Positions 9,242 through 22,484 of a stretch of DNA of 64,000 nt are shown here, piece by piece. Origin of the DNA: Neocallimastix lanati (nom. inval.) (taxonomy: Eukaryota > Neocallimastigomycota > Neocallimastigomycetes > Neocallimastigales > Neocallimastigaceae); assembly GCA_016946835.1 (NCBI GenBank), contig JACVTC010000049.1, positions 781,501-845,500 of the forward strand. Direction: 5' to 3'. The notes under the pieces are model-generated. The model did no database searches and was not told where the DNA came from. It saw only the letters and a list, made by a program, of their open reading frames with translations. Every line of letters begins with the position of its first letter. Position 1 is the first letter of the stretch. The position numbers and the translations under genes are program-made.

Positions 9242-11440
9242 TTATCTATAGTTGTTATTGCGAGTCGTATTTTTTTTAACGTGTGCAATATTTGGAGTCT
9301 CAACAGAATAATTGTTAGAAGATTTCTGTTCAACACTACTTTTTCTAGAGTGATGATTTAAACTGCGAATGTAATTTAAATTACTATCATTTGGTATACT
9401 TGGAAAGTAATAAGAATCCGGTGATTTCCTATATAAATCTGGTGATTTTCTATATAAATCTGGTGATTTCCTATACAAATCTGGTGATTTATTATTACTG
9501 AAATAATTATTATTATTTGGTTGTTCGTTTAGTAACCTATTATCTGGAGATGAGCCGTACACATATGAATTAATATTGATAATAAATTGAGATAAATCCT
9601 CTACTTCATCCATTTCTTTAGGAAAATTAAAATTCAAAAAGGAAGGATCATCATTTTTAATAAGTTTACTACTACTATTATAACTAGTATTTATAAATGA
9701 AAAAGAACTATCCTTAGTACTACCCTGACTAAGATTACGACTATGACTTGGACGTCGACTATGACTGCTATGACGACTGTGACGACTATAATTACTTTGG
9801 CGACTGTAACTACTATGGCGACTATGGCTACTACGATGACTGTAATTACTATGTTGACTTTGAATACTTCCTCTACTATTATTATTTATTCGGCTAAATT
9901 GAATATCATCACCATATAATGAAATAATATTAGATTTTATTTCATTTTTAGATATTTCATCTTCTTCATAATCAAAGGTATTCGAACTTTTCACACCAAA
10001 TAAATATTTAATTTGACTTGGGGATAATGAAACAAGGAATATTATAATTCCTGTACTTGCAGTAAAATAATATAATGTACCAAGTTTTTCTCTTTCATTT
10101 TCAGGATGAAGACCATTATTTATATCACCTAATTTGTTAATAATATGTATATATTATATTACATTATATAATATTAAAAAAATAATAATAATGACAATAA
10201 TAATAATAAATAAGTAAACTATTAATAAAATTAAAATTAGAAATTAAAAGAATAAAAAATAATTATACAACTTCTTCTACTATTTATACTATTACTACTT
10301 CTATTTCTTCTACGACCTATACTATTTCTACCATTACCACATACTACTATTAGTAATATCAATAATTAATTATATGAATAATGTTTAATTTTATTTACTT
10401 AATAAATTAAGCATTGTAAGTACAGTGATAGCTATACTAATAAATAAAATATAAATCCATCTTGAAAGTGGTATTTTTGTTCTAATCATAACTTGGTTTT
10501 TCACAGAAGATTTCGGAGTTACAGTAATTTTATGGATAATAACAACTTAATATTTTTAATATTATAGTATATACAATAAAAATATTTTTAAGCAATTATC
10601 ATTAGTAAGAAAGTAAGACATTTTTTATTATTTATGTTAAAATAATAATATTAATTATTTATATTTAGTTTTAATTTTCGATATATTATTTATAGTGATA
10701 TTTACATGTACAGTAGACAGAAAAAATGGAGAAAGGAATACTAATCAATGGACTAGTTAAAAGGTATTGATAGAGTCTATATCTATAAGCCGAAGAACAA
10801 TTATGTCTATTTGCTATTTCTTCATCTGAATATGGCCTAAAAATTGGTTCGAACAAAGATGCAAAAATGAAAATTCCTATATAAACTATGGTAAAGATAT
10901 ATGCATATGGACGAATTTTTTTATGATATTTTGCGAAATATAAAGGATGTTTTAATGCAGCATATAGATTAAAAATAATACTTTTTTTTGGAAGAAGTCA
11001 TATTTATAAATAAATTTTAGATGTACAATAATACAAAAAATGTGAAAAAAATTTTTTTTTTTTTTAGTATAAATAATATTTTAATAAAGATATAAAAAAA
11101 TAATAAAAAAAAATTATTCATTAAAAATTTTTAAAATTTTAAAATATATAAAAATAATATAATATACTTACAAACAAGCTAACATGATAACACAGTTATG
11201 TGAATAGTAATTAAAAAAGGAATGGAATATACAAAACCAATTAGGGGCTTCTTTTAATTCAAATCCATAAAGTACTATTCTAAATATTTTTATAAAGTGC
11301 TGCCACATATCCATTAAAGCTATAAATTTTATATTTGAGTTTTCACAAAAATACATAGTAAGCCATGTACAAATAAAAGAGACAGTATGCTCAAAAAGAG
11401 CTGAATATTCCTGGAGTTTACTTATAGATTCTATTTCCAT
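9242..11440 (-). CDS. Putative seven-transmembrane G-protein-coupled receptor, four exons
   Basis: I model the gene as complement of exons 11440-11172, 10980-10706, 10545-10399 and 10128-9242. All introns are GT-AG (donors GTAAGT, GTAAAT, GTAAAT). Summed exon length is 1578 nt, exactly 525 codons plus stop, and an in-frame stop precedes the ATG. The joined protein has seven hydrophobic segments: exon 1 TM1-TM3 (e.g. NWFCIFHSFFNYYSHNC), exon 2 TM4-TM5 (IFTIVYIGIFIFASLFEPI, ISIPFSIFSVYC), exon 3 TM6 (WIYILFISIAITVLTML), exon 4 TM7 (LYYFTASTGIIIFLVSL). A long hydrophilic, probably cytoplasmic tail follows, with Ser/His/Arg repeats (SRHSSYSRQSNYSRHSRH-like) and four RKSPDLY-type heptads. The W-C of TM3 and the overall plan resemble cAMP-receptor-like/Git3-like receptors of amoebae and fungi. 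That family name is inference. Likely a plasma-membrane sensor; ligand unknown. Confidence 0.7.
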
Positions 11441-11499
11441 TCTGATATTTTTTTATATAGAATATTTTTATCTAGTTTTAGTAAGCAATTATTTCTTTT

Positions 11500-12057
11500 T
11501 TTTTTTTTTCTTTGTTTTTTTGATTTTTTGTTTTTTATCTATATATATATTTTTTTAATTATTTGTTCTTATTTTATTAACTATATATTTCTCTCTTTTT
11601 TTTTTTTTTTTGTTTTCTGTTTTTAGTTGTTTGTTTGTTATTTTTTTTATATATATTTTATTTTTAGTTGTTTGTTGGATCGTTCGTTTTTTTTTTTTAT
11701 TTATATATATATATGTTATTTTTAGTTTTTTGTTGGATCGTTCGTTTTTTTTTTTATTTTATTTTATTTTGTTTTTTAGTTGTTTGTTTGTTTGTTTGTT
11801 CGTTCGCTTTTTTTTTTTTTTTTTTTTTTATTTTATTTTTTAGTTGTTTGTTGGATCGTTCGTTTTTTTTTTTTTTTTTATTTTATTTTGTTTTTTAGTT
11901 GTTTGTTTGTTTGTTTGTTCGCTTTTTTTTTTTTTTTTTTTTTATTTATTTTATTTTTTTTTATTGTTTTTTTTTTTATATTGATTTTTAGTTGTTTGTT
12001 TGTTCGTTTATTTTTATTTATTTATTTTATTTTGTTGTTTTGTTTGTTTGTTCGTTC

Positions 12058-12101
<44 letters not shown>

Positions 12102-12150
12102 TTTATTTTATTTTGTTTTGTTTTTTTAGTTGTTAGTTCGTACGTTTATA
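11500..12150. repeat. T-rich tandem repeats with TTAGTTGTTTGTT(GGATCGTTCG) units
   Basis: Roughly eight irregular units of poly(T) plus TTTAGTTGTTTGTTGG ATCGTTCG-type sequence occupy this stretch just upstream (minus-strand 5' side) of the receptor gene. Several overlapping frames are open only because the repeat lacks stops; their Phe/Leu/Cys/Val peptides are not credible proteins. Confidence 0.8.
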
Positions 12151-14733
12151 TATATATAAATATTTTATTTCTTTTTTGTTTATTTTTATAAAATATTATT
12201 AATATTTCATATTATATTTTTATCCTTATAAAATATTATCAATATTTTTATAATAATTTATTATTTAAAAGAGTCTATTTCTATTATAATATTTTATTTA
12301 TTATATACAATTTTTTTTTTTTTTTTGTCTTTTTATAAAAAAAAAAATAATAAAGAATAAATATTTTCTATGACTATAAAAAAAATATAAAATAAAATAC
12401 TATTTTTATTCACATTATTAATATAGTCATTCTATTATTTATTATTTCAATTTTTTTTTTAAATTAAAAAGATATTAATTAAATATAAAAAAATAAATAA
12501 ATAAATAAAAAATAAAAAGTTAAAAAAAAAGATAGAGAAAATTTTTTTCTTTTTATACTTTTTATTTTTTTAATAATTATTATAATAATAATGATAAAAT
12601 GGTTATTTCATTTCAAATATTTAGTATTAAAATAAAATAAAACGAAAAAACAAAAAAAAAATATAATATATTATAAAATATAAATTAATTATATTTTCAA
12701 AATCATAATAATTAAGATGAAAAAATAAAAAATTAAAAAATAAAAGCAATAGTCATAATAATAAATAATTAATAAAATTAAAAGATCTGTTATTATGAAT
12801 ATATACATCAATATATTCTTAAATAAATAAAATAAAATAAAATTTTTTTTTTTTTTTAATTTATCCATTTCTATATATAGAAATAAATTTATAATAATTA
12901 AAAAAAAAATTAAATAATAATCATTAAAATTAAATAATAATAAATAAAATTAAATAATAAATCATTAAAATTAAATAATAATTAATAAAATTAAATAATA
13001 ATAAATAAAATTAAATAATAAATAATTGATTAATTAAATTAATATCTAATTTAAAAAAAAAAAAAAATTTAATTTATCCTTTATGAGAAGAAAAAAAAAA
13101 TGAATGAATGAATGAATATTCATAATATTAATTATAATCAATTGAACATATGATTTATATTATGAACAAAATTTAATGTTAGATTTTTCCTACATCTTTC
13201 TCTAAATTTTACTTTTTTTTTTTTTTTTTTGTAGGAATTATAGGAATGATTCTACACCAAATATCTTGTTTCCTTGAATACTCTTATTTATAAAGATCAA
13301 CTTTTTTCCATAGATTAATTATATTTCCTTCTTCTCTAAAAATCCTAATATTTTATTTTTTTTTTTTTTTTTGTAAAGGCTACATTATATGTAATATTAT
13401 TAAACTAAATATTTATTCAAAAATGAGAGGAATAATTTCTTAAAATATTTATTTTTTGTTTTGTTTTTATTTTTTTAAAATATGTCATTTTTATTAATTA
13501 ATTCCTCTTAATATAGCATTGATGATCCTATTATTTCAAAAAAAGTTTGTATTTTCATTAAGATAACAGAAGTAGAAAATAAAGTTTAATTATTAATAAT
13601 TTGAGAAGATAAATAAATAAAAGAGATGTTGTACAAAATTATTTCATTTTATTTTGTATTAACTCTATACAAAATTGAGGCGTCTTATAAATTTCAGTAT
13701 ATTTTAAATATATAAATGATATAAATAATGAATATTAAAGTAATCATAAAATAAAATTATTATGAACTTTAAATTTAGAAATTTTTTGTTTTTTTTTTTT
13801 AGATTTACAAAAAAATAATAAAAATTTAAAAAGATAATAATATATGAAGTGAATTGTATCCATAATTTACAAATTTATTATATAAGAAAAAAATAAGTTT
13901 TAATAAATGGATAATGGATACATTTTACTTTATATATTATTTTGTATTTTTATGATTAATTCATAATTCTGTTATTAATCCATAAATTAATTATTACATT
14001 AAAACTCTATTTAATAAAATAAAAAAAAACTATAATATTTAACCAATTAATTAATAAAATTCTTTATTCTAGTGCTACGATTAAAATAAATTTTATTTGT
14101 TATTTAATTTAATATATTTAATTATTAATTATTATTAATTATTAATTATTAAATATTTATTTATAATAAATATAGAATATATGAGTCATTTCAAACATTT
14201 ATTTGGAATATTTTTATATTTGATTTTAATATTTAAAATTAATATCATAATAATTAATATTTAAAATTAAAAAATATGTATATAAATTAACATAATTCCT
14301 AAATATTATTATTTAAAATTTAAAAATTAAAATTTTGATAATTTAAATAAATTAAAAGTAAATTAAATTTTAATTATTTTTTAATTAATAAAATTTCCTG
14401 TAACATATTAAATGAAATAAAATAAATTTTTTTATTTAATTATAATTAAAACTTTATCCTATTTAAAATAAATAAAAGAGTTTATCTTTAAAAAAAAAAT
14501 ATCAAAAGATATTTTAATAAATTTTTATTGGTAGCATTTCATATATCTTATTAATATAATAAATTAAAATTAAATTAATTGAAGATATTATTTTTAATTA
14601 AATGTTTATTTATTATTAGTTAGGAAATTTTTAACACATAATAATTATCTTTTTAATTTATATAACCAAAAAAACAATAAATTGATAATCATTATTTGTA
14701 ATACAAACATGATTAAATAGAAAATAATAATAC

Positions 14734-14783
<50 letters not shown>

Positions 14784-15072
14784 CTAATTAAAAAAAAAAA
14801 GTTTGATTATTAATAATGAATTGGGAAAAGAAATTATAGCAAATGATGAAATTTTAAATATGATTTTAGATCCACAATAAAAAATAAATATATATATTTT
14901 AAAATAATTATAATAAAAGTTGTTAAGTCGAGTATAATGACAATAAAAGCTAAATAAATGATAAAAATTCATTTAAAAATTAAATATATAATACAAAAAT
15001 ACACTTAATACTGAAAATATACTTTTATTATTTAAAGAAAAAAAAAATACTTTAATAAAAATTTATTTGTTG

Positions 15073-15110
<38 letters not shown>

Positions 15111-15830
15111 TATAAAAATTTAGTAGCTTAAATGTTATATTTAATAGAAAAAACTATATATATATATATATAATATATCTACTTAAAATTATTGTAATTA
15201 TTAAATAAAATAAAATAAAATAAAATAAAATAAAAATTTAATATATAAAATTTTCCTATAATATTAAATTATTTTTTAATTTTAATTGATTTTCTTTAAT
15301 TTTAATTGATTTTTTTTTTTTTTTTTTTGCTTTTAAAAAATAAATAAAAATTGAAATATTTATATATCTATATAGTTTTTAATCAAAATAGTTCATTATT
15401 TTCTAATATAATTTATTAAAATCAAATCTATTACAATTTTAGAGGTAAATAATGACAAAAATTAATAATATTATGAAATGAAATCTAAATATTTAATAAT
15501 TATAATATATAATTTTTTTTCCATAAATATTTAATAAAATGATCATATCATTACAAAAATTATTAAAAAAAAAATGTGCATTTTATCCTGATTTTTTATT
15601 ATTTTATAGGATAATTAATAGTTAATTAAAATCAAATCTTATGATTTATAGGAAAATAATGAATAATAGCAATAATACTAACCATAAAAATTAAATAATT
15701 AATAATTATAGTGAAAATTATATATATATATTAAAAAATCATCAATAATTCTAATTTACAAAATTTCCTATAAATTATTAAAAATATTAAATATATTAAA
15801 TATATTATTTTTTTTTCCTTGTTACATTTC

Positions 15831-15912
<82 letters not shown>

Positions 15913-17159
15913 TTAATATCTACCATACATAATTTATTAAAATGATATTTAAATGGAATGAATGTTATTTATAATAATAATTAAATAATTATTAATTTTT
16001 TTTTATTATTTTTATTTTTTTAAATAAATAAGGAAATTTTTTTTAGTATATTTTTTATTTTTATTTTTATTTTATTTTTATTTTTTTTTTTTTTTTATTA
16101 TTAAATTTTAATTACGATATCATAAAATAAATTGAAATTATTTTTTTTATTGTTCTGTTCGTGTGATTTTATATAGTATTTATTTATTAAAAATGATTAC
16201 TCTTAATTATCACTGCAAATACATAATATTGACTAATATAATATTAAATCGAATTATATAAAAATAATGATGGATGAAAATTTTCAAAAAAAAAAAAAAA
16301 TCATTAAATAAATGATAACTTATTTTATTTTTCTATTTTTATAATAATTTAAATTTGAGATAAATTAAATTTATAACTTTTGGAAAAAAAAAAATAATAA
16401 TAATTAAATATATTTTTACTATTCCTTATTGCTGTATTTCAATTAGTTCTATGGTATAATTTATTAATCATATTTTTATTTATTTGAAACGTGTTTTTTT
16501 TTTTTTTTTTTGGTCAGTGTAAATCATGAATTAGTATTAGTTTTTTTTTTTTATAAATAAAGAATTTTTTTCAATATAATAAACTTATTTTTATTGATAA
16601 TGACTATTTGAATTTAATATTATTATTCTAAAATAAATGATAATCATTATTGATAGTACAAGTATGATTATATAAAATATCAGTTTATAATAAAAATTAT
16701 TAAATTGTTAATTATTACATGATATGTAATAATGGGTAATATTAATAAAATATTTAAAATTTTATAATGAATATGGAAGGGGAAAAAATAATAAATAAAA
16801 TATGAATAGCTTTTAATTTTATTATTTTCTCATTGTTAAAATGTTAAATATTATTAATAAAATATTTATTTTTTTTAATGAAAAAATTGACTTATATTAA
16901 ATTTAAAACGAATAAAATTAAAAAAAAAATAAAAAATAGGAAAAATAAGGAAAAAAAATAAAGAAAAATAAGGAAAAAAAAAAAAATATATATATATATA
17001 TATATGTATAAATTATAAACATTACTATTATATGATGTTAAAATTAAATCATGATTTATAAATTATAAAAGTTTTTTTTTTTTTTTTTTTATTTACATGA
17101 TAATAATTATTAAAGTGGGATGATGATGGAGAAATTTTATAAAAATCACACAAATGTAA
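12151..17159. other. Gene-poor AT-rich region
   Basis: No coding sequence, RNA gene or transposon recognised on either strand. Visible content is poly(A)/poly(T) tracts, (ATTAAATAATAATAA)-like tandem units at about 12920-13025, (AT)n at 15070-15105 and 15155-15170, (TAA)n at 14741-14780 and a long (ATT)n. No gene can be supported. Confidence 0.55.
15834..15914. repeat. (ATT)n microsatellite, about 27 copies
   Basis: An uninterrupted run of ATT/TTA triplets of about 80 bp. It is the longest trinucleotide tract in the window. Confidence 0.9.
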
Positions 17160-18478
17160 GAAAAAAATAATGAATAATAAATAATTAAATAATAAAATAA
17201 TAAATAATTGAATAATTGAATAATTGAATAATATATAATATATATTATATAATTGAATAATTGAATAATTGAATAATATATAATATATATTATATAATTG
17301 AATAATAAATAATAAATAATAAATAATAAAAAGAGTATTTATTAATAAATAATAAATAATAAATAATTGAATAATAAATAATAAATAATTGATTAATAAA
17401 TAATATATATTATATATTATATAATTGAATAATAAATAATAAATAATAAATATTAAATAATAAATATTAAATAATAAATAATAAATATTAAATAATAAAT
17501 AATAAATATTAAATAATAAATATTAAATAATAAATAATAAATAATAAAAAGAGTATTTATTAATAAATAATAAATAATAAATAATAAAATAATAAATAAT
17601 AAATAATAAATTTTAAATAATAAATAATAATAATAATAATAAATATAAAATGACAAATTTTTGATGTAATATCATAAAATCTATAATTATTATTATAGGA
17701 AAAAAAATTTTCAAAAATTCAAAAAATTATTGATTTTTAATTTATTAGATTTTCTTAAAAAAAAAAATTTTAAACTTTTTTAAATAAATAATTGAATAAT
17801 TAAATAAATAATTAAATAATGGAATATAATAAATAATGGAATAATGGAATAATAAAAATTGATTATTATTAAATTTTGATATATCGAATTTTTAACGAAT
17901 GAAAAAATAACTTAATAATATTTAATTATTTTTTTTTTTTTAATGTAATAAATTAAAAATTAATTAATTAAAAAAGATTTGCTTAATTAAATTTTTTATT
18001 AATTATTTAATTATTTATTATTTATTATTTATTATTTATTATTTATTTATTATTTATTATTTATTATTTATTATTTATTATTTATTATTTATTATTTATT
18101 ATTTATTATTTATTATTTATTTATTATTTATTATTTATTATTTATTATTCCATTATTTATTAATAAATACTCTTTTTATTATTTATTATTTATTATTTAT
18201 TAATAAATACTCTTTTTATTATTTATTATTTATTATTTATTAATAAATACTCTTTTTATTATTTATTATTTATTATTTATTATTTATTTATTTATTATTT
18301 ATTATTTATTATTTATTATTTATTATTTATTATTTATTATTTATTATTTATTTATTTATTATTCAATTATTTATTATTTATTATTTATTATTTATTATTC
18401 AATTATTTATTATTTATTATTCAATTATTTATTATTCAATTATTTATTATTTATTATTCAATTATTTATTATTCAATT
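17160..18478. repeat. Inverted pair of heptamer (TTTATTA)n satellite arrays
   Basis: The left array (17160-17660) reads AATAAAT-type heptamers with interspersed AATTGAATAAT. The right array (about 17990-18478) is its reverse complement. Both contain a higher-order marker: AAAAAGAGTATTTATTAATA occurs twice on the left, and the inverted TTAATAAATACTCTTTTT three times on the right (about 18160-18260). The centre (17661-17989) is non-repetitive AT sequence. The whole is a large imperfect inverted repeat with no coding content. Confidence 0.8.
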
Positions 18479-18959
18479 TGATAAAGTACGAAGTTCAGGT
18501 TCGGTTCTTTTAAGGTTTATTCTTTAAATGGGGATATAATTTATGTTTTGTAAAAATAATTTTATTTAAATTTTATTTATTTAGAAGAATTACATTTACT
18601 TATCATTATTTAAAATGTAAATTAACATTTATTCTTAACATTTAATATTTATTTTCATATTTTGATCTCAAGAATTACACTAATCTACTATTTATTATTC
18701 TTGGACAAAGAAATAAAACTATTTCTAAATATTTTTCTCTTTACAATTATTTACTATAATAAAGTTTTCCTATATTAAAGTATAAATATTAATTTACTTT
18801 CATTAATGTTTAAATTAAATAATAAAAAATAATAATAAATTAATTTCTAATAAGAAATACAATAAAAACTAGATTAATACATAAATTTATGCTTTTACAC
18901 CATTTCTTAATTAACATAAATTTATTATTAATTAGAGTTTTTATTTCTATTTCATATCA
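18479..18959 (+). repeat. Complete solo LTR (481 bp) with 4-bp target duplication
   Basis: Begins TGATAAAGTACGAAGTTC and ends TTTCATATCA, flanked by AATT (18475-18478 and 18960-18963). It is the intact counterpart of the split copy at 2514-4051. No internal sequence, so it formed by LTR-LTR recombination. It sits at the edge of the heptamer satellite. Confidence 0.85.
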
Positions 18960-19981
18960 AATTATTTATTATTTATTATTTATTATTCATTATTCATTAT
19001 TCATTATTTAATATTATTGTTTATTATTCAATTATATATTATTATTTAATATTTATTATTCCATTATTTATTATTAATTATTTATTTATTAATATTATTT
19101 ATTAATTAATTATTTATTATTTAATTATGTTGTTGTTTGTTACATTGTTATAATAAGGAAATTTTATGCATCATGTTAGATGATAGTTTCTTTTAAATTT
19201 TACCATAAATGTTGAATTATGACATTCTAAAAATAAATAGTATCATTATTTAGAAAATTCTAAAAAAATAAATAAATAAAAAATATAAATATTATAATTT
19301 AAGAAATTTTATATTAATAATAATAATAATAATAATAATAAAATGAATATATATATATGTTTGTATCTATAAATACTAAAATAAAATGCTAATATACTAA
19401 CATAATTATATATATATATATCAAAATTTTAATACAATAAATATAATTTTACCCTTAATTAATTTCATAATAATAAATACAAAATTTACATGATTTTCCT
19501 TTATACATTCTAACCTAACATAACTACTTTTATACTTTTTTTTTTTTTTTTTTGATATATCATCATCTTTATATAAATAATAAAAAGCTCTTTTTAATCA
19601 TTTTTTTGGTATAGAAAATAATAACTTTGTATGTACATATAATTATAAAAGTTATTTTTAATAATTTATTTTTTTTTTTATCTTATTATTTCATTATTAA
19701 CAATTTTTACTTAATAAAAGCTCAATTTTGAATTTTGAATCATTAATTATTTATTTAAATTTATTTTTCATTTTATAAATAAGGAAATGTTTGTATTATA
19801 TATATATATATATATTTTCATTACTTTAATCACAAATATATAACTAAAAGTATTCTAAAATAAATGATAATGACATGCAATTCTCGCTTTATTATAATAT
19901 TTGAAAACCCTACCAATGATTATTTTAAATTTTATTGAATTAAAAAAATTAATTATTAAATAATATATAGCTTTGTTTTGA

Positions 19982-20018
<37 letters not shown>

Positions 20019-20262
20019 AAAAATTTTATTAAAAAGTTTCTTTTTTTTTTTTTTTTTTCTATATATTCATATATACTTTTTCTTTTTTTTTTTATTATTA
20101 TTTATTATATATATATACTTTTTTTCTATTTTTTTTTAATGAAAATAATGAAAAAAAATAATTTGTTTTGTTCTTAATAAATAAATAAGTAATTAATTAA
20201 TGAGATTGAATTCGTGTGTTATATATAAATAATATATTATATAGATAACTTCAAATAAAATG

Positions 20263-20295
<33 letters not shown>

Positions 20296-20312
20296 AGGAC
20301 AACTCAAAAAAA
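18960..20312. other. AT-rich spacer left of the tRNA-Met array
   Basis: No gene seen. It contains further heptamer satellite to about 19130, (AAT)n at 19318-19341, (AT)n runs, a 30-nt poly(A) at about 19987-20016 and another at 20262-20293. The last 20 bp (ACTCAAAAAAA) match the 3' flank of the other tRNA-Met copies. Confidence 0.55.
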
Positions 20313-20385
20313 TGCGAAGTGTGAGGTTCGAACTCACGACCTTAAGATTATGAGACTTACGCGCTGCCGACTGCGCCAACTTCGC
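20313..20385 (-). tRNA. Elongator tRNA-Met(CAU), copy 1
   Basis: The 73-nt minus-strand sequence folds cleanly. Acceptor GCGAAGT pairs perfectly with ACTTCGC, discriminator A. The D stem is GCGC/GCGC and the anticodon loop CTCATAA (anticodon CAU). The variable loop is AGGTC and the T arm GTGAG-TTCGAAC-CTCAC pairs perfectly. No initiator features are seen. A T7 run follows directly and can serve as the RNA polymerase III terminator. CCA is not encoded. In this copy the spacer of the next repeat unit begins 15 bp upstream, undisturbed. Identical in sequence to copies 2 and 3. Confidence 0.95.
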
Positions 20386-20451
20386 TTTCTCAATTTTCAA
20401 AAAATCGGTAGATTTATTCATACATATATATTGCGTTATTATTATTTTTTT

Positions 20452-21073
20452 TGTTAAGATAATAACTGAATTTCAATTTCAATTTCAATTTCAATAATTC
20501 AGTTATTTGAATTTCAATATTAAAAAATAATAATATAATAATTATTATTAAATTAACTTTATTAAAATATTTAGGAATTAGTCTAGGCCAACTAATTACT
20601 AAATATTATTAACATATTGAAATTAATATATATTAAATAATGTAAACACGTGATTGTCATATTAAATTAATTTCTACATATTATATTCTTATATTTTATT
20701 TATATTAAATATTTATATTATTATCTTATTTTATATTATCAATATCAAACTTATATTAATATTATTTACATATTCATATTAATAATTAATATTTTAAAAA
20801 TTAATTATTTTATATAAATACATGTTTAAATCTTTTGATTAATCCTTTGTAGGATTATTGTAATTTAAATTATAGTAATAATTATATAAAATAATAATGT
20901 AATAAAATATTATTAAGATTAAATAAAATTTATATTTTAAATAAAAACTTAATTATAAAATTTACTAATAACATATGTTTTAAATAAGAGTAAAATTAAG
21001 TTATTAATTAATTGCTATAATTTGGCATCTTGACCTAATCGTTAAGACCAAATTATCTAAAAAAACTTTGACA
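20452..21073 (+). repeat. Solo LTR related to E3, inserted in spacer copy 1
   Basis: Begins TGTTAAGATAATAACTGAAT and ends AACTTTGACA (TG...CA). The opening resembles the E3 LTR start TGTTGAAATTATAACTGAAT, including the inverted TAACTGAAT...ATTCAGTTA. Spacer copies 2 and 3 lack it, which fixes both borders. It lies in a poly(T) tract, so the target duplication cannot be defined. Confidence 0.8.
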
Positions 21074-21574
21074 TTTTTTTTTTGTCATTAATATTAGTGG
21101 ATTTTAGGATTGAAATTCAATAATAGAGATTAATCGAAATTAAATTTATATATTAACAAATTTATTTTAAATTCTATTTATTGTAAAAATAAATACAAAG
21201 TCTGTGAAATAATAAATACATTTAATATTAAAAAATAAATAAATAATATGTATTACAAGTATCAATGTAAAATGTATTTATTTAGTAATTATTAATATTT
21301 TATTTTAACAAAAAAAAAATTTTTTTCTTTTGTTGATTTTCGATTTTTAAGTTTTATAAAAAGATTTACATTGCATTGTTTAATGTAGATATATTATTTT
21401 AATATTTATTAGTAAAATATTATTTCATAAACCCAATTGTTTAATTGAGTTTTGTACGTTCGAGTGTTTGTCTTCTTTATTTTACATTTATTAATAAATT
21501 AAATTTTAACAAAGTCTCTTTACTATTTAAAAACAAAAGGGTTTGGGCTAATTTATTAAAGTAAATTGAATCTA

Positions 21575-21863
21575 ATTCATTTCGCAATTGTGCATTTTGC
21601 AATGTGGCGTGTTTGCATGTGGCTTGTTTTAATAATTAAATAAATAATAAATATTCTTTTTTTTATATATAATTTATTAATATTCAATCGTAAAAATAAT
21701 TTTTTAAAAAAAATAGTTTTTATAATTCTTTTTTAATAGAACATATTATTATTTCTTTTAAAATAATAATTATTTATATATTTATTTATAATTGTAATAT
21801 CTTAAAAATGTATAGCTTTATTTTAAAAATATTATAAGCCACATTCCGAAATGCACGATCCCC
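21575..21863. mobile_element. MITE-like inverted-repeat element in the spacer
   Basis: GTGCATTTTGCAATGTGGCG (about 21590-21609) faces AGCCACATTCCGAAATGCAC (about 21837-21856), giving imperfect inverted repeats of about 20 bp enclosing about 230 bp of AT-rich DNA. The CATTTCG core is also found in the MULE ends at 2876 and 61158, so a MULE relative is plausible. No target duplication can be defined. The same element is in spacer copy 2 (about 51695-51985), so it predates the duplication. Confidence 0.5.
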
Positions 21864-22396
21864 ATTAAATTTAATTTAATTTAACCCTTAATAAATTTAA
21901 ATAAAAAATAAATTAAAGAAAAAAGATGATAATTCTACAAATATTGGAATTATCATACTAAAATTAAAACTATTATTATATTTATTAGAAGGTTATGTTC
22001 AAGAACTATAATATATATTTATTCAAATTCACTTTAACTACTAGTATACGAGTTAGTAAACTTTACAAAATTATAAATAAATAAAGAAATAATTTAATTA
22101 TTTAAATGACCGATGTATAATAAATTAATACTATATATAGAAAAAATTTTCTTTCCTTTTTCTATGTTTATACATATCTTTTCTAATTTTATTGTATGTA
22201 TATATATATATATATATATTTTATTTTTATTTTTCTATAATAATGTAAAAATAATTGATTAATTTTCTCTTTCTTTAATTGATATATATATATATATATA
22301 TAAAGAAAAAAAAATTATATATTTTATTAATTTAATATATTTTATATATAAATTTTAATAAAATAAAAAAAAAAAAATTAGAATAACTCAAAAAAA

Positions 22397-22469
22397 TGCG
22401 AAGTGTGAGGTTCGAACTCACGACCTTAAGATTATGAGACTTACGCGCTGCCGACTGCGCCAACTTCGC
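22397..22469 (-). tRNA. Elongator tRNA-Met(CAU), copy 2
   Basis: Identical 73-nt cloverleaf to copy 1, with CAU anticodon, perfect acceptor and T stems, and a downstream T7 terminator. Fifteen bases (22470-22484) separate its 5' end from the 5' LTR of element E1, whose target duplication is TCAA. The internal A and B boxes are intact, so the gene should still be transcribable. Confidence 0.95.
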
Positions 22470-22484
22470 TTTCTCAATTTTCAA

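Larger units (their letters stand above)
20386..22396. repeat. Spacer copy 1 of the tRNA-Met tandem unit
   Basis: From AAAATCGGTAGATTTATTC (20401) to the poly(A)/ACTCAAAAAAA before tRNA copy 2, this matches spacer copy 2 (51158-52522) nearly base for base once the solo LTR at 20452-21073 is removed. The unit (spacer plus tRNA) is then about 1.44 kb. No ORF is present. It contains a small inverted-repeat element at about 21575-21863. Confidence 0.85.

Noticed and set aside
11610-12191. Several overlapping plus-strand open frames rich in Phe, Leu, Cys and Val
   Set aside because: They are translations of the T-rich tandem repeat; three overlapping frames are open at once and none has any domain or coding character.
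17990-18478. Telomere or subtelomere array
   Set aside because: The heptamer TTTATTA has no G-rich strand, is internal, and is inverted relative to a partner array.
20260-20457. 65-codon plus-strand frame
   Set aside because: It starts in poly(A) (poly-Lys) and runs antisense through tRNA-Met copy 1; the tRNA explains the sequence.
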